Shown: positions 23,661-31,753, counted from the first letter of the stretch. The stretch is 64,000 nucleotides of DNA from an uncultured Oscillibacter sp. (GCA_910576865.1 CAJTKE010000001.1:248001-312000); one strand, 5' to 3'. The notes: generated from the letters alone by a model not told the origin. Translations and numbers: made by a program.

Positions 23661-24512
23661 CACCGGTTCCGCCTCAAAGACCCGGGCGTGGCGGCGCCTC
23701 AGCTCCTCCATGGCCCCGGCGGTCTCCGCCTCCGGCGCGAAGAGGCCGAACACCGCCGGGCCGGAGCCCGACATGGCGGCGGCCAGGGCCCCGCGGCGGA
23801 GCAGGGTTTCCTTGACGGACTCGATCTCCCGCCGCTCCGACCGCTCCAGGACGGCCTCGAAGACGTTGCCCACATGCTGGGCCAGACCCTCCAGGTCTCC
23901 CCTCTTCAGGGCGGAGGCCATCCCGTCCGCATCGACGGGCGGGAGGCTTCCGTCAAAGCGGAGCCGGGCGAACATGGGTCCCGTCGGCAGGTCGAAGTCC
24001 GGCTTGCAGATGACAAAGCGGCAGTCCGGCAGGGGCGGGAGGTCCGTCAGCCGCTCCCCCCGGCCCTCCGCCAGGGCCGTGCCCCCCCGGACGCAGAAGG
24101 GCATGTCGCTGCCGATCCGTCCGCCCACGGCCTCCAGCGCCTCCCGGGGCATGTCCGGGGCGTACCGCTCCCGCAGCAGACGCAGAAGCGCCGCCACGTC
24201 GGCGCTGCCGCCCCCCAGGCCCGCGTAGGCCGGGGTTTTCTTTTCCAGCGTCACCCGGAGGGGCGGCAGGGGCCGTCCCAGGGCGGCGAAAAACGCCTCC
24301 GCCGCCCGCTGCTCCAGGGTCTTCCCCTCCGGGAGAGTCAGGCCCCGGGCGATGAGGGCGAAGCCCTCCCCCGCCTCCTCCAGCGTGACGGTGTCGCAAA
24401 GGCTCACCGTCTGCATGACCATGCGCATCTCGTGATAGCCGTCCGGGCGCCGGCCCAGGATGTCCAGAGCCAGATTGACCTTCGCCGGGGCGGCCTGGGT
24501 GCATCGTTCCAT
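23646..24512 (-). CDS. ispE: 4-diphosphocytidyl-2-C-methyl-D-erythritol kinase
   Basis: 288 residues. IspE phosphorylates CDP-methylerythritol in the MEP route to isoprenoids. APAKVNLALDILGRRPDGYHEM at the start (Lys of the active site), the GHMP ATP loop PAYAGLGGGSADVAALL, GSDMPFCVRGG and the C-terminal AAAMSGSGPAVFGLF are diagnostic. The ATG at 24512 gives the standard length; the open frame to 24581 reads into the upstream gene. It lies 10 bp after the hydrolase gene on the same strand. Confidence 0.96.
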   Translation of the reverse strand: MERCTQAAPAKVNLALDILGRRPDGYHEMRMVMQTVSLCDTVTLEEAGEGFALIARGLTLPEGKTLEQRAAEAFFAALGRPLPPLRVTLEKKTPAYAGLGGGSADVAALLRLLRERYAPDMPREALEAVGGRIGSDMPFCVRGGTALAEGRGERLTDLPPLPDCRFVICKPDFDLPTGPMFARLRFDGSLPPVDADGMASALKRGDLEGLAQHVGNVFEAVLERSERREIESVKETLLRRGALAAAMSGSGPAVFGLFAPEAETAGAMEELRRRHARVFEAEPVRRRL

Positions 24513-24522
24513 GTCGTTCTCC

Positions 24523-25293
24523 TTAAAATCCCATCTCCGCCAGCTCCCGCACCAGGCGGATGTAGAACTCCCCGGCGTCAAAGCCGGGGCGCTTTCGCCC
24601 CCCCACGGCGTCCTGGTGGGACACGCCCTCCAGCGTCCCCCGCCAGTGTCCCCAGACGGCGGAGTCCGGGGAGACCAGCCCGTCGGTGGGGCCGTCGGCC
24701 TTGGTCAGCCAGAGCTGGACGCGGTCCATGGGGTCCCGGACCGGCCTGTCCAGCCGGGCCCCCCAGCTCTGGTAATGGACCAGGGGGCTGTCCGGGTTTT
24801 CGGCGTTGAAGCGCTCCATGGCCTCCGGCGTCAGGGCGGATACCGCCGCCCGGAAATCCGGCTCCCGGTCCCCCCGGGCCCGCCAGAAGCCCTCCAGGGC
24901 CGGGCCGAAAAGGCGGCAGGCCTTCTCCCGCCCCAGCCACTCCGCCGCCGCCTTTGAACCCCGGTGGGGTGTGCAGATGGTGGTGAGGGAGGCGGTTTTT
25001 TCGGCGAAGCCCAGAGTGGAAATGAGATACCGGGCCTCCAGCCCGCCCTTGGAGTGGGCGATGAGGTTCAGCTTTTCGCTGCCCGTCTCCGCCAGGATGT
25101 CCGATCCCCGGCGGAGGAGGGCCCGGGCGTTGCCGGGGACGCTTCCCCAGGCGTCCTGGCCGCTGAGATAAACGGCGGCCCCGCGGCCGCGGAGGAGCTC
25201 CGTCAGGGGGCCCCAGTAGGAGAAGATCCAGTCGTCCCGGCAGTTCAGGCCGTGGATGAGCAGGAGGGGGTATCGGGTCCGGCAGTCTTCCAT
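24523..25293 (-). CDS. Alpha/beta hydrolase, lipase-like
   Basis: 256 residues. PLLLIHGLNCRDDW gives the oxyanion-hole HG motif and LNLIAHSKGGLEARYL the nucleophile elbow (AHSKG, Ser near residue 95), as in LipA/LipT-type bacterial lipases. TICTPHRGS follows, as in family I lipases; Asp and His of the triad are likely in GPTDGLVSPDSA and GVSHQDAV. No signal peptide is seen, so it may act inside the cell. The start at 25293 follows GGAAAGGAGG; a longer frame to 25500 has no RBS and crosses the small ORF on the other strand. Likely operon with ispE. Confidence 0.85.
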   Translation of the reverse strand: MEDCRTRYPLLLIHGLNCRDDWIFSYWGPLTELLRGRGAAVYLSGQDAWGSVPGNARALLRRGSDILAETGSEKLNLIAHSKGGLEARYLISTLGFAEKTASLTTICTPHRGSKAAAEWLGREKACRLFGPALEGFWRARGDREPDFRAAVSALTPEAMERFNAENPDSPLVHYQSWGARLDRPVRDPMDRVQLWLTKADGPTDGLVSPDSAVWGHWRGTLEGVSHQDAVGGRKRPGFDAGEFYIRLVRELAEMGF

Positions 25294-25312
25294 GGGGGCC
25301 TCCTTTCCGGCC

Positions 25313-25341
25313 TTGTTTTTTGTCGAAAGCCGTGTTATGCT
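25313..25341 (+). promoter_or_regulatory. Promoter for the 27-codon ORF
   Basis: TTGTTT at 25313-25318 and TATGCT at 25336-25341 with 17 bp between. A TTGACA on the opposite strand (25347-25342) overlaps it and may serve the divergent hydrolase, though its -10 is poor. Confidence 0.55.
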
Positions 25342-25420
25342 GTCAACGATGAACATAGCGTGGATGCCGTACAAGGCAACCGGCGGGCGGTTGGTCTCTC
25401 TCTGAAAAGGGGGTGACAAG

Positions 25421-25504
25421 ATGCCGATTACATTGACGTTCCATATCCTTCGTTGGACAGTAACGATCAAGGTAAAAAGCGGAAACCGCCACTCTGCCAA
25501 GTGA
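25421..25504 (+). CDS. Putative 27-residue small protein
   Basis: ATG at 25421 opens MPITLTFHILRWTVTIKVKS, then GNRHSAK and TGA. AAAGGGGGTGA at 25406-25416 is a strong, well-spaced Shine-Dalgarno, and a promoter lies 80 bp upstream. Alternating hydrophobic and polar residues suggest a beta-hairpin or short membrane-associated strand, with a basic tail. A hairpin covers the stop codon (25483-25510). The ORF is in an otherwise empty 480-bp region (25294-25774). I recall similar short ORFs ending in NRHSAK-like tails in clostridia, but could not check it. Confidence 0.5.
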   Translation: MPITLTFHILRWTVTIKVKSGNRHSAK

Positions 25505-25510
25505 CGGTTT
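25483..25510 (+). terminator. Hairpin over the end of the small ORF
   Basis: Arms 25483-25493 and 25500-25510 (one C-A mismatch) with a CTGCCA loop. It encloses the TGA at 25502-25504. No T-tract of note follows, so it may be a regulatory or stabilising structure rather than a terminator. Confidence 0.5.
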
Positions 25511-25610
25511 CATAGGCTTTCGCTTGTGACACTTTAACCTGTACTCAGACGAACCGCTTGCCGCAGTCATCTTTCACTGTGTTCATTATAGGCCATCCCG
25601 GCCTGTGTGT

Positions 25611-25643
25611 CAAGCCCCGGCTTCCGCCGGGGCTTGCATTTTC
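25611..25643 (+). terminator. Terminator hairpin in the intergenic region
   Basis: A perfect 11-bp stem (25611-25621 with 25626-25636), TTCC loop, then CATTTTCC. It would end the transcript of the 27-codon ORF. Confidence 0.65.
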
Positions 25644-25668
25644 CCGCCCGCTTTCGCCCACGAAAGGA

Positions 25669-25697
25669 TTGACTTTTGGGAAAAAGGCGGTTATCAT
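25669..25697 (+). promoter_or_regulatory. Promoter of the first NSS symporter
   Basis: TTGACT at 25669-25674 and TATCAT at 25692-25697, 17-bp spacer, 77 bp before the ATG. Confidence 0.75.
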
Positions 25698-25774
25698 ACT
25701 AGAGAATCTGCCACGGACGGTCTTCCCGCCTGTGGATTTTGCAATGAAACATATGAGAGAGGAACGAGTAACTT

Positions 25775-27127
25775 ATGAAACGGGAGCGTTTTCAATCCCG
25801 CCTGGGCTTTCTGCTGGTAAGCGCGGGCTGCGCCATCGGCATCGGCAACGTGTGGAAATTCCCCTATGTCACCGGGGAGAACGGCGGCGGCGTGTTCGTG
25901 CTGTTCTACCTGCTGTTCCTGGCCGTCATGGGCGTGCCGGTGCTGACCATGGAGCTGGCCGTGGGCCGGGCCAGCCGCAAGAGCGCCGTCCAGGGCTATC
26001 AGGCCCTGCAAAGGCCGGGCGGCAAATGGCACATCCACGGCTGGTTCTGCGTGGCGGGCTGCTGTCTTCTGATGATGTACTACACCACCGTCTCCGGCTG
26101 GATGCTGGGCTACTTCTTCAAGTTCGCCGGCGGGGCCTTTGACGGGCTGAGCACCGAGGCGGTGGAGGGTGTTTTCCCCGCCATGCTGGGCAACCCCGTG
26201 GAGATGACCGCCTGGATGGTCCTCACCGTGCTGGCGGGCTTCCTGGTGGTGAGCTTCGGCCTCCAGAAGGGCTTGGAGCGGATCACCAAGTGGATGATGC
26301 TGGGGCTGCTGACCCTCATCGTGGTGCTGGCCGTCCACAGCCTGATCCTCCCCGGCGGCATGGAGGGCGTGAAGTTCTATCTCCTGCCCGACTTCCAGCG
26401 GGCCGCGGAGGCGGGCCTGGGCCACGTCATCACCGCCGCCATGAACCAAGCCTTCTTCACCCTGAGCCTCGGCATCGCCGCCATGGAGATCTTCGGCAGC
26501 TACATGAGCCGGGACAACACCCTCACCAGTGAGGCGGTGCGCATCTGCCTGCTGGACACCTTCGTGGCTCTCATGGCGGGCCTCATCATCTTCCCCGCCT
26601 GCTTCTCCTTCAACGTGGAGCCGGGGCAGGGCCCGGCGCTGATCTTCATCATCCTGCCCAAGGTCTTCGTGAACATGGCGGGGGGCCGCCTGTGGGGCGC
26701 CCTGTTCTTCCTGTTCATGACCTTCGCCAGCTTCTCCACGGTCATCGCCGTCTTTGAGAACCTCCAGGCCAACGCCATCGACAACTTCGGCTGGACCCGG
26801 AAGAAGGCGGCCCTGGTGAACTGCGTGTTCATCCTGATCGCCAGCATGCCCTGCGTCCTGGGGTACAACGTCTGGAGCAATGTCCACCTCATCGGGGGAC
26901 GGGACGTGCTGGACAGCGAGGACTTCCTGGTCAGCAACCTCCTCCTGCCCCTGGGGTCCCTGGTGTACCTGCTGTTCTGCGTCAGCAAAAGCGGCTGGGG
27001 CTATGACCGGTATCTGGAGGAGGCCAACGCCGGGGAGGGCCTGAAGATGCCCCGGTGGCTCCGGCCCTACTTCCAGTTCGTCCTGCCGGTGCTGATTCTG
27101 ATCATTCTGGTGCAGGGGCTGCTGTAA
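25775..27127 (+). CDS. Neurotransmitter:sodium symporter (NSS/SNF) family transporter
   Basis: 450 residues, about 11-12 membrane helices. The LeuT-like helix-1 block SAGCAIGIGNVWKFPYVTGENGGG holds the Na+ and substrate sites; GVPVLTMELAVGR and the FTLSLGIAAMEIFGSYMS segment of helix 6 also fit. Bacterial members import amino acids such as Leu, Trp, Tyr or Ala with Na+. GAGAGGAACGAG precedes the ATG. It faces a second NSS gene across a shared terminator. Substrate unknown. Confidence 0.9.
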   Translation: MKRERFQSRLGFLLVSAGCAIGIGNVWKFPYVTGENGGGVFVLFYLLFLAVMGVPVLTMELAVGRASRKSAVQGYQALQRPGGKWHIHGWFCVAGCCLLMMYYTTVSGWMLGYFFKFAGGAFDGLSTEAVEGVFPAMLGNPVEMTAWMVLTVLAGFLVVSFGLQKGLERITKWMMLGLLTLIVVLAVHSLILPGGMEGVKFYLLPDFQRAAEAGLGHVITAAMNQAFFTLSLGIAAMEIFGSYMSRDNTLTSEAVRICLLDTFVALMAGLIIFPACFSFNVEPGQGPALIFIILPKVFVNMAGGRLWGALFFLFMTFASFSTVIAVFENLQANAIDNFGWTRKKAALVNCVFILIASMPCVLGYNVWSNVHLIGGRDVLDSEDFLVSNLLLPLGSLVYLLFCVSKSGWGYDRYLEEANAGEGLKMPRWLRPYFQFVLPVLILIILVQGLL

Positions 27128-27143
27128 ATCAGATTGAAAATGA

Positions 27144-27182
27144 AAGCGGCGGCAACGAGGTTAAACCTCGTTGCCGCCGCTT
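27144..27182. terminator. Bidirectional terminator, 19-bp perfect arms
   Basis: 27144-27162 is the exact reverse complement of 27164-27182 around a single A. It separates the two convergent symporter genes. Flanking AAA and TTCAGC give modest T-runs; the stem is unusually long and perfect. Confidence 0.75.
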
Positions 27183-27255
27183 CAGCTTTGTCAATATCCA
27201 AGCAAGCAGAGCGCGTCAGCTTTCTTTTGCCAGCGTTTCTTTTTTGAAAGAAACA

Positions 27256-28587
27256 TCAGAACGCCACCTTCATGCACAGCGCCACCAGGCACAGGATCAC
27301 GGCGCAGGGCACGTAGACATACCGCCCGATGTGGTACCACCAGGCCCCGGGGGCCTTGTCCGCCCCCTTGTCCACCTCGTCCATCAGGTCCTCCCGGCGC
27401 ATGATCCAGAACCAGCTCACCGCCCCCAGGGTGGCCCCGATGGGGATGATGTAGATGGACACGATGTCCATCCAGGGGCCCCACTTGAAAATGGGCTCCA
27501 TGTGGAGGCCGATGCCAAGGCACACCACGCACAGCAGCACCAGCATGGCCTTCCGGCTGAGCCTGGGGAACTTGTGGAGCAGGGACTCCCCCACCGCCTC
27601 GAACATGTTCTGAAGGGAGCTGACCCCGGCGAAGATCATGGCCACATATAAAATAATGGCGAACAGCCGCCCCAGGGGGATGTCCTGCAAGATCCGGGGC
27701 AGGGTGACGAAGAGCAGGGAGGGCCCCGCCCCGATGTCCAGCCCGTAAGCGAAGCAGGCGGGGATCATCACCAGGGCGGCCACCAGCGCCGCGATGGTGT
27801 CGAAGAGGGCCGTCCGCTTGGCCAGCTTGGCCACGTCCTCCGCCGTGTCCAGGTAGGCCCCGTAGACGATCATGCCGCTGCCGGTGATGGACAGCGAGAA
27901 GAAGGCCTGTCCCATGGCCCAGATCCAGACCATGGGGTCCAGCAGCTCCTCCCACCGGGGGGAGAACATGTAGCGGTAGCCCTCCGCCGCCCCGGGGAGA
28001 AAGGCCACCCGCACCGCCAGGACCAGGAAGATCAGGAAGAACAGGGGCATCATGACCTTGTTGCTCTTTTCGATGCTCTTGGCCCCCAGGAGGAGGGTCA
28101 GCAGGGTGCCCACCACCACGACGGCGTGGAAGGGAATGACGGAGTAGTCCGCCAGGGAGAAGCTCTCGAACCAGGCGGCGGTGTCCGCCGTCATCAGCTC
28201 CCCGGTGAGGGAGCTGGCGAAGGCCTTCAGCACGTAGGCGATGATGACCGCGTAGCCGATGGCGATGCACATGGACCCCGCCAGGGGCAGCCAGCCCAGA
28301 AGGCCCCCGGCCTTTCCAAGCTCTTTTTTCCGGGTGCCCCAGGCCATCTCATAGGCCCCCAGGGTCCCCGTCCGGGCCCGGCGGCCCACGGCGTACTCCG
28401 CCGCGAGGCCCACGGTGCCGAACAGGGCGATGAAAATCAGATAGGCGACAAGGAAGGCCCCGCCGCCGTAGCTGCCCATTTTCGCCGGAAAGCCCCACAC
28501 GTTGGCCATGCCCACGGCGGACCCCACCGCCGAGAGGACGAAGCCCCACCGGCTGCTGAACTGCCGCTTCTTGTGCTCGTGGCTCAT
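27256..28587 (-). CDS. Neurotransmitter:sodium symporter (NSS/SNF) family transporter
   Basis: 443 residues with the NSS plan but clearly diverged from the gene at 25775: helix 1 reads SAVGSAVGMANVWGFPAKMGSYGGG, then LAAEYAVGRRARTG and the helix-6 block AFFSLSITGSGMIVYGAYL. The FPAKMG in place of FPYVTG suggests a different substrate pocket. The start overlaps the stop of the upstream C-GCAxxG-C-C gene in ATGA, so both are made from one minus-strand transcript. Confidence 0.9.
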   Translation of the reverse strand: MSHEHKKRQFSSRWGFVLSAVGSAVGMANVWGFPAKMGSYGGGAFLVAYLIFIALFGTVGLAAEYAVGRRARTGTLGAYEMAWGTRKKELGKAGGLLGWLPLAGSMCIAIGYAVIIAYVLKAFASSLTGELMTADTAAWFESFSLADYSVIPFHAVVVVGTLLTLLLGAKSIEKSNKVMMPLFFLIFLVLAVRVAFLPGAAEGYRYMFSPRWEELLDPMVWIWAMGQAFFSLSITGSGMIVYGAYLDTAEDVAKLAKRTALFDTIAALVAALVMIPACFAYGLDIGAGPSLLFVTLPRILQDIPLGRLFAIILYVAMIFAGVSSLQNMFEAVGESLLHKFPRLSRKAMLVLLCVVCLGIGLHMEPIFKWGPWMDIVSIYIIPIGATLGAVSWFWIMRREDLMDEVDKGADKAPGAWWYHIGRYVYVPCAVILCLVALCMKVAF

Positions 28588-29045
28588 GCCGTGCCCCCTT
28601 CCCGCTCCTCCTGAATCAGGGCCTCCAGCAGCTCCACCGCCGTGACGATCATGTTGTCGCAGTGGGCGGTGACGCCCAGGCGTTGAGAGGCGGGGTTCCT
28701 GTCCGTCACGCCGGGTTTGGCCCGGAGGAGGTCGCCGCAGCGGGAGTGGCCGAAGGTCTCCAGGAAGCGGCGGCGGTACTCTTTCGTGATGCGGTAGACG
28801 TTCCGCTTGGCCTCCTGGTCCCCCTGTTTGTCAAAGGGGAAGCAGAGGCTGAGAATCAGCGCGCCGCCGCTGACGGCGCCGCAGACCTCCTCATGGCTGC
28901 CGCCCATGCCGCCGCCGAAGCCGCCCATCAGGGGCAGGACCTCCTCCGGCGTCCGGCCGGCGAGGTCCGCGCAGGCCGCCGCCACGGACTGGGCGCAGTT
29001 CCAGCCCTCCTTGTGATATTGATACGCCATCGCGCAGCGATCCAT
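28584..29045 (-). CDS. C-GCAxxG-C-C family protein (redox-type)
   Basis: 153 residues. The family motif is seen in order: EGWNCAQSVAAACAD, LMGGFGGGMGGSHEEVCGAVSGGALILSL (the GCAxxG-like CGAVSG), C in GHSRCGDL and C in AHCDNMI. Members are small cysteine-rich proteins, often next to transporters or redox enzymes, with no proven function. The ATG at 29045 follows GAGAGGAGAGG. It overlaps the NSS gene by 4 bp, which ties it to that transport function by context. Confidence 0.85.
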   Translation of the reverse strand: MDRCAMAYQYHKEGWNCAQSVAAACADLAGRTPEEVLPLMGGFGGGMGGSHEEVCGAVSGGALILSLCFPFDKQGDQEAKRNVYRITKEYRRRFLETFGHSRCGDLLRAKPGVTDRNPASQRLGVTAHCDNMIVTAVELLEALIQEEREGGTA

Positions 29046-29159
29046 AAAACCCTCTCCTCTCTGTTTTACAAACGTTTCGGCCCCACGGGCCGCTTGTTCC
29101 AAGGGTATTATACCAAGTCCGGATGGAAATGGCAACCAGGAAAAATCCGGGGCCCGGGA

Positions 29160-29189
29160 CAGAAAAAAGCGGAGCGAATGCTCCGCTTT
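29160..29189 (-). terminator. Terminator of the lipoprotein gene
   Basis: On the minus strand a 10-bp perfect stem (29189-29180 with 29175-29166), 4-nt loop, then a TTTTTTCT run. Confidence 0.8.
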
Positions 29190-29206
29190 CGTCTTTCAGG
29201 CCGCCC

Positions 29207-29785
29207 TCACCGCTTCTCGGCGGTGAAGAACACGAAGAAGGTGTCCCCCTCGCTGTCGTCGCTGAAGAGCTCCATGTGGGAGATGGAAAAGTCCTTCTCG
29301 TCCTCGGGCACGTCGAAGACCAGGGTGCCGGTCCGGGTCTCGTTCACCTTGAGCTCGTACTCGGCGGGGAGCTGCTCCTCCGCCACGGTGTCCAGATCCC
29401 CGTCCTCCCCCTCGGTGATGGGCCAGGCGAACTCGTCGGTCTCGGTGCTGGCGCTCCACTGGCCCTGGAAGTCGTCGTCGTACATGGGCAGGCTCTCTTT
29501 GAAGGTGTTTTTGATGGTCATCTCCACCACCAGCACCTGTTTCCCCTCCGGCGCGGAATGCCCGTGGTAGGCGGAGGTGGTGTAGGCGCTGTTCACGGTG
29601 AAGTCCATGAAGCGGGAGTGGACCAGATCCCCGATCCGGGCCTCGCCGAAGCCGTCCTCGGCGTAAATCTCGTTTCCTCCCCCGCTCTCTTCGCCGCCGG
29701 AGCCGCCCACGTACGCGCTGAAGCCGCAGGCGGGCAGGGTCAGGAGCAGCAAAAGGGCCAGGGTCAAAGGAAGCAGTCTTCTCAT
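29207..29785 (-). CDS. Lipoprotein with DUF4352-like beta domain
   Basis: 192 residues. A signal peptide with lipobox LPAC (Cys20) is followed by a Gly/Ser/Glu spacer. The rest (about residues 50-190) reads as an immunoglobulin-like strand pattern: VNSAYTTSAYHGHSAPEGKQVLVVEMTIKNTF, then ETRTGTLVFDVPEDEKDFSI. This resembles DUF4352/telomeric-repeat-binding-factor-like extracellular domains found in Firmicute lipoproteins. Ligand and role are unknown. It stands alone on the minus strand with its own terminator. Confidence 0.75.
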   Translation of the reverse strand: MRRLLPLTLALLLLLTLPACGFSAYVGGSGGEESGGGNEIYAEDGFGEARIGDLVHSRFMDFTVNSAYTTSAYHGHSAPEGKQVLVVEMTIKNTFKESLPMYDDDFQGQWSASTETDEFAWPITEGEDGDLDTVAEEQLPAEYELKVNETRTGTLVFDVPEDEKDFSISHMELFSDDSEGDTFFVFFTAEKR

Positions 29786-29913
29786 CGCGGAATATCCCCC
29801 ATTCTCTGTTCTCTGAGAAAATCATACTACGAACCGTCCCGCAAGTCAATATCCCCCTCCGTCACCCGGAGGGCCGGCGCCGCATAGGCTGGAAAAAGAC
29901 GGGAGGGACGCGG

Positions 29914-30537
29914 GTGGAAAAGACGGTGTACATATGGGGAAACCCGGGGCGCTTCGCCAATTACCGGCGCTGGGCGGCGTCCGCCGGGGGCCGTGCGGTC
30001 TTCGGCGCGAAGAGCGAGGGGCAGGCGGCGCTCTGGGACGCCCTGCTCCTCCCCGGCGGCGGGGACCTGGAACCCTGGCGCTACGGCCGGGAGAACACGG
30101 CCTCCCGGAGCCTGGAGCCGGAGCGGGACGAGGCGGAGCTCCGGCTGCTCCAGGACTTCACCGCCGCGGGGAAGCCGGTGCTGGGCGTCTGCCGGGGGCT
30201 TCAGGTCATCAACGTCTTCTTCGGCGGCACCCTGGTCCAGGACATCCCCGGCCACGCCGCCTGGTCGGAGGGGGACCGGCTCCACGGCACGCGGGCCGCC
30301 CCCTCGCCCCTGCGGCCCCTTCTGGGGGAGGGGCTGGCGGTGAACAGCGCCCACCATCAGGCGGCGGACCGGCTGGGCGCCGGCCTCCGGGCGGTCCAGT
30401 GGGCGGAGGACGGCGTGGCGGAGGCCCTGTGCCACGCGCGTCTGCCGGTGTGGGCGGTGCAGTGGCACCCGGAGCGGCTGGGGGACCCGGGTCCCGGGCG
30501 GCGGCTGATGGGGGCTTTCCTGGCGCTGGCGCGGTGA
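29914..30537 (+). CDS. Class I glutamine amidotransferase-like hydrolase (peptidase C26, PuuD-like)
   Basis: 207 residues. LLLPGGGDLEPW, the nucleophile elbow VLGVCRGLQVINVFFGG (Cys93), and the C-terminal AVQWHPER (His185, Glu187) form the complete triad of gamma-glutamyl-gamma-aminobutyrate hydrolase-type enzymes. NSAHHQAADRLG matches the substrate loop of that family. It is shorter than PuuD (about 254) at the N-terminus. The start is GTG at 29914 behind GGGAGGGACG. No putrescine genes are nearby, so the substrate (some gamma-glutamyl compound) is open. Confidence 0.87.
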   Translation: MEKTVYIWGNPGRFANYRRWAASAGGRAVFGAKSEGQAALWDALLLPGGGDLEPWRYGRENTASRSLEPERDEAELRLLQDFTAAGKPVLGVCRGLQVINVFFGGTLVQDIPGHAAWSEGDRLHGTRAAPSPLRPLLGEGLAVNSAHHQAADRLGAGLRAVQWAEDGVAEALCHARLPVWAVQWHPERLGDPGPGRRLMGAFLALAR

Positions 30538-30578
30538 AACAATTCCGGGATTCCCGGCAAAAAATTCCCCGGGAACGC

Positions 30579-30607
30579 TTGACAGGCGGTGCGTTTCATG
30601 GTATGAT
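30579..30607 (+). promoter_or_regulatory. Promoter of the tRNA cluster
   Basis: Consensus TTGACA at 30579-30584 and TATGAT at 30602-30607, 17-bp spacer, 45 bp before tRNA-Gly(TCC). Confidence 0.85.
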
Positions 30608-30652
30608 GTCCAAGCTGACGATTTCCAGGGTGGGGCCTCCGCCAGACTCTTC

Positions 30653-30727
30653 GCAGGTGTAGCACAATGGTCAGGGCACCAGCCTTCCAAGCTGGGGATG
30701 CGAGTTCGATTCTCGTCACCTGCTCCA
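30653..30727 (+). tRNA. tRNA-Gly (anticodon TCC)
   Basis: 75 nt with encoded CCA. Acceptor GCAGGTG pairs with CACCTGC; the anticodon arm CCAGC-CTTCCAA-GCTGG gives TCC. First of a closely spaced tRNA run sharing one promoter. Confidence 0.95.
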
Positions 30728-30739
30728 TCCAAAAAATTT

Positions 30740-30816
30740 GCGCCAGTAGCTCAGCCGGATAGAGCAACTGCCTTCTAAGCAGTAGGCCAGGGGTTCGAGT
30801 CCCTTCTGGCGTACCA
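30740..30816 (+). tRNA. tRNA-Arg (anticodon TCT)
   Basis: 77 nt with CCA. Acceptor GCGCCAG pairs with CTGGCGT (one G-T); anticodon arm ACTGC-CTTCTAA-GCAGT gives TCT; T-loop TTCGAGT. Confidence 0.95.
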
Positions 30817-30864
30817 GGTTTTTCTCCGGGCGTCCGCAGGCGGCTTCCAGATCGTTTGATATGT

Positions 30865-30942
<78 letters not shown>

Positions 30943-30995
30943 CAAGAGCAGGGGATCGGGGCGTTTCCCCGGTCCCCGCGCTTATTTTTCGGTAC

Positions 30996-31070
30996 GGGGA
31001 CGTAGCCAAGCGGTAAGGCAAGGGACTTTGACTCCCTCATGCGCTGGTTCGAGTCCAGCCGTCCCTGCCA
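30996..31070 (+). tRNA. tRNA-Gln (anticodon TTG)
   Basis: 75 nt with CCA. Acceptor GGGGACG pairs with CGTCCCT (first pair G-T) and discriminator G; anticodon arm AGGGA-CTTTGAC-TCCCT gives TTG. Confidence 0.93.
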
Positions 31071-31103
31071 GATCGTCGGGGCGAAATCCGCTCTGCTCCG
31101 TTG

Positions 31104-31243
31104 CCGCCAACAGTCTGCGGACTGTAGGCGAAAACTGCGCTCCGCTCCTTTGCCCCTCCTCTTTCAAGGGGGAGCGGGCTCCATCTCCGGCCTAAGAGCC
31201 GCCCTTCGGGCGGTTGGCCTCCGAAACGCGCCTGCGGGCGCAG
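31104..31243. repeat. Dispersed structured repeat module, copy 2
   Basis: Starts with a hairpin at 31104-31129 (CGCC...GGCG outer pairs, ACAGTC/GACTGT inner pairs, TGCG loop). It continues with 31184-31243, which matches 7469-7530. In both places the stems differ by paired changes, for example GCGTC/GACGC at 7515-7528 against GCGCC/GGCGC here, with the same TGCG loop. The block 31071-31677 between tRNA-Gln and tRNA-Lys contains only repeats; no gene is supported. Confidence 0.75.
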
Positions 31244-31390
31244 CCTTGAGCAACCCCCACCCCCCGGGGGACGAGAGACGAAGGACGAAAGACGGGGGAA
31301 AATAAAACCAGCAACCCATACGCCAGCGCGGCAAAGCCGCGCGCGGCGTCCGTCTCGCGAACCCCTTCAAAATCCGCAGATTTTGAAGGG

Positions 31391-31662
31391 AGAGGAAGAA
31401 CAAACGGAACGACGTGAAGCCTGCCCATAGGGCGGGATTCATGAAGTGCAAACCAGGGGCCCCCGCCGGAGCCCAGCGCAAGCGGGTCCGGTGGGGAGAG
31501 GAAGAACAAACGGAACGGCGTGAAGCCTGCCCATAGGGCGGGATTCATGAAGTGCAAACCAGGGGCCCCCGCCGGAGCCCAGCGCAAGCGGGTCCGGTGG
31601 GGAGAGGAAGAACAAACGGAACGGCGTGAAGCCTGCCCATAGGGCGGGATTCATGAAGTGCA
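31391..31662. repeat. 106-bp tandem direct repeat, about 2.6 copies
   Basis: Copies begin AGAGGAAGAACAAACGGAAC at 31391, 31497 and 31603; the third stops at GTGCA near 31662. The copies are nearly identical (one A/G change at GACG versus GGCG). Since 106 is not a multiple of three, open frames across it (for example on the minus strand 31192-31654) shift frame between copies and are not genes. Part of the unit matches 7548-7582. Confidence 0.9.
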
Positions 31663-31677
31663 GTTTGTTCTGACGAC

Positions 31678-31753
31678 GACCCGGTAGCTCAGTCGGCAGA
31701 GCAACTGCCTTTTAAGCAGTGGGTCCGGGGTTCGAATCCCCGCCGGGTCACCA
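31678..31753 (+). tRNA. tRNA-Lys (anticodon TTT)
   Basis: 76 nt with CCA. Acceptor GACCCGG pairs with CCGGGTC; anticodon arm ACTGC-CTTTTAA-GCAGT gives TTT; T-arm CGGGG-TTCGAAT-CCCCG. It is directly followed by the prophage relic, so its 3' end is a plausible phage attachment site. Confidence 0.95.

Noticed and set aside
25294..25420. Riboswitch in front of the 27-codon ORF or symporter
   Set aside because: No recognisable conserved core (glycine, T-box, lysine or others) could be seen; only a promoter and simple hairpins.
31164..31654. Minus-strand open frames with repeated MRWAPAGAPGLHFMNPALWA-like peptides
   Set aside because: They are frame-shifted readings of the 106-bp tandem repeat, have no RBS, and the repeat length is not a multiple of three.
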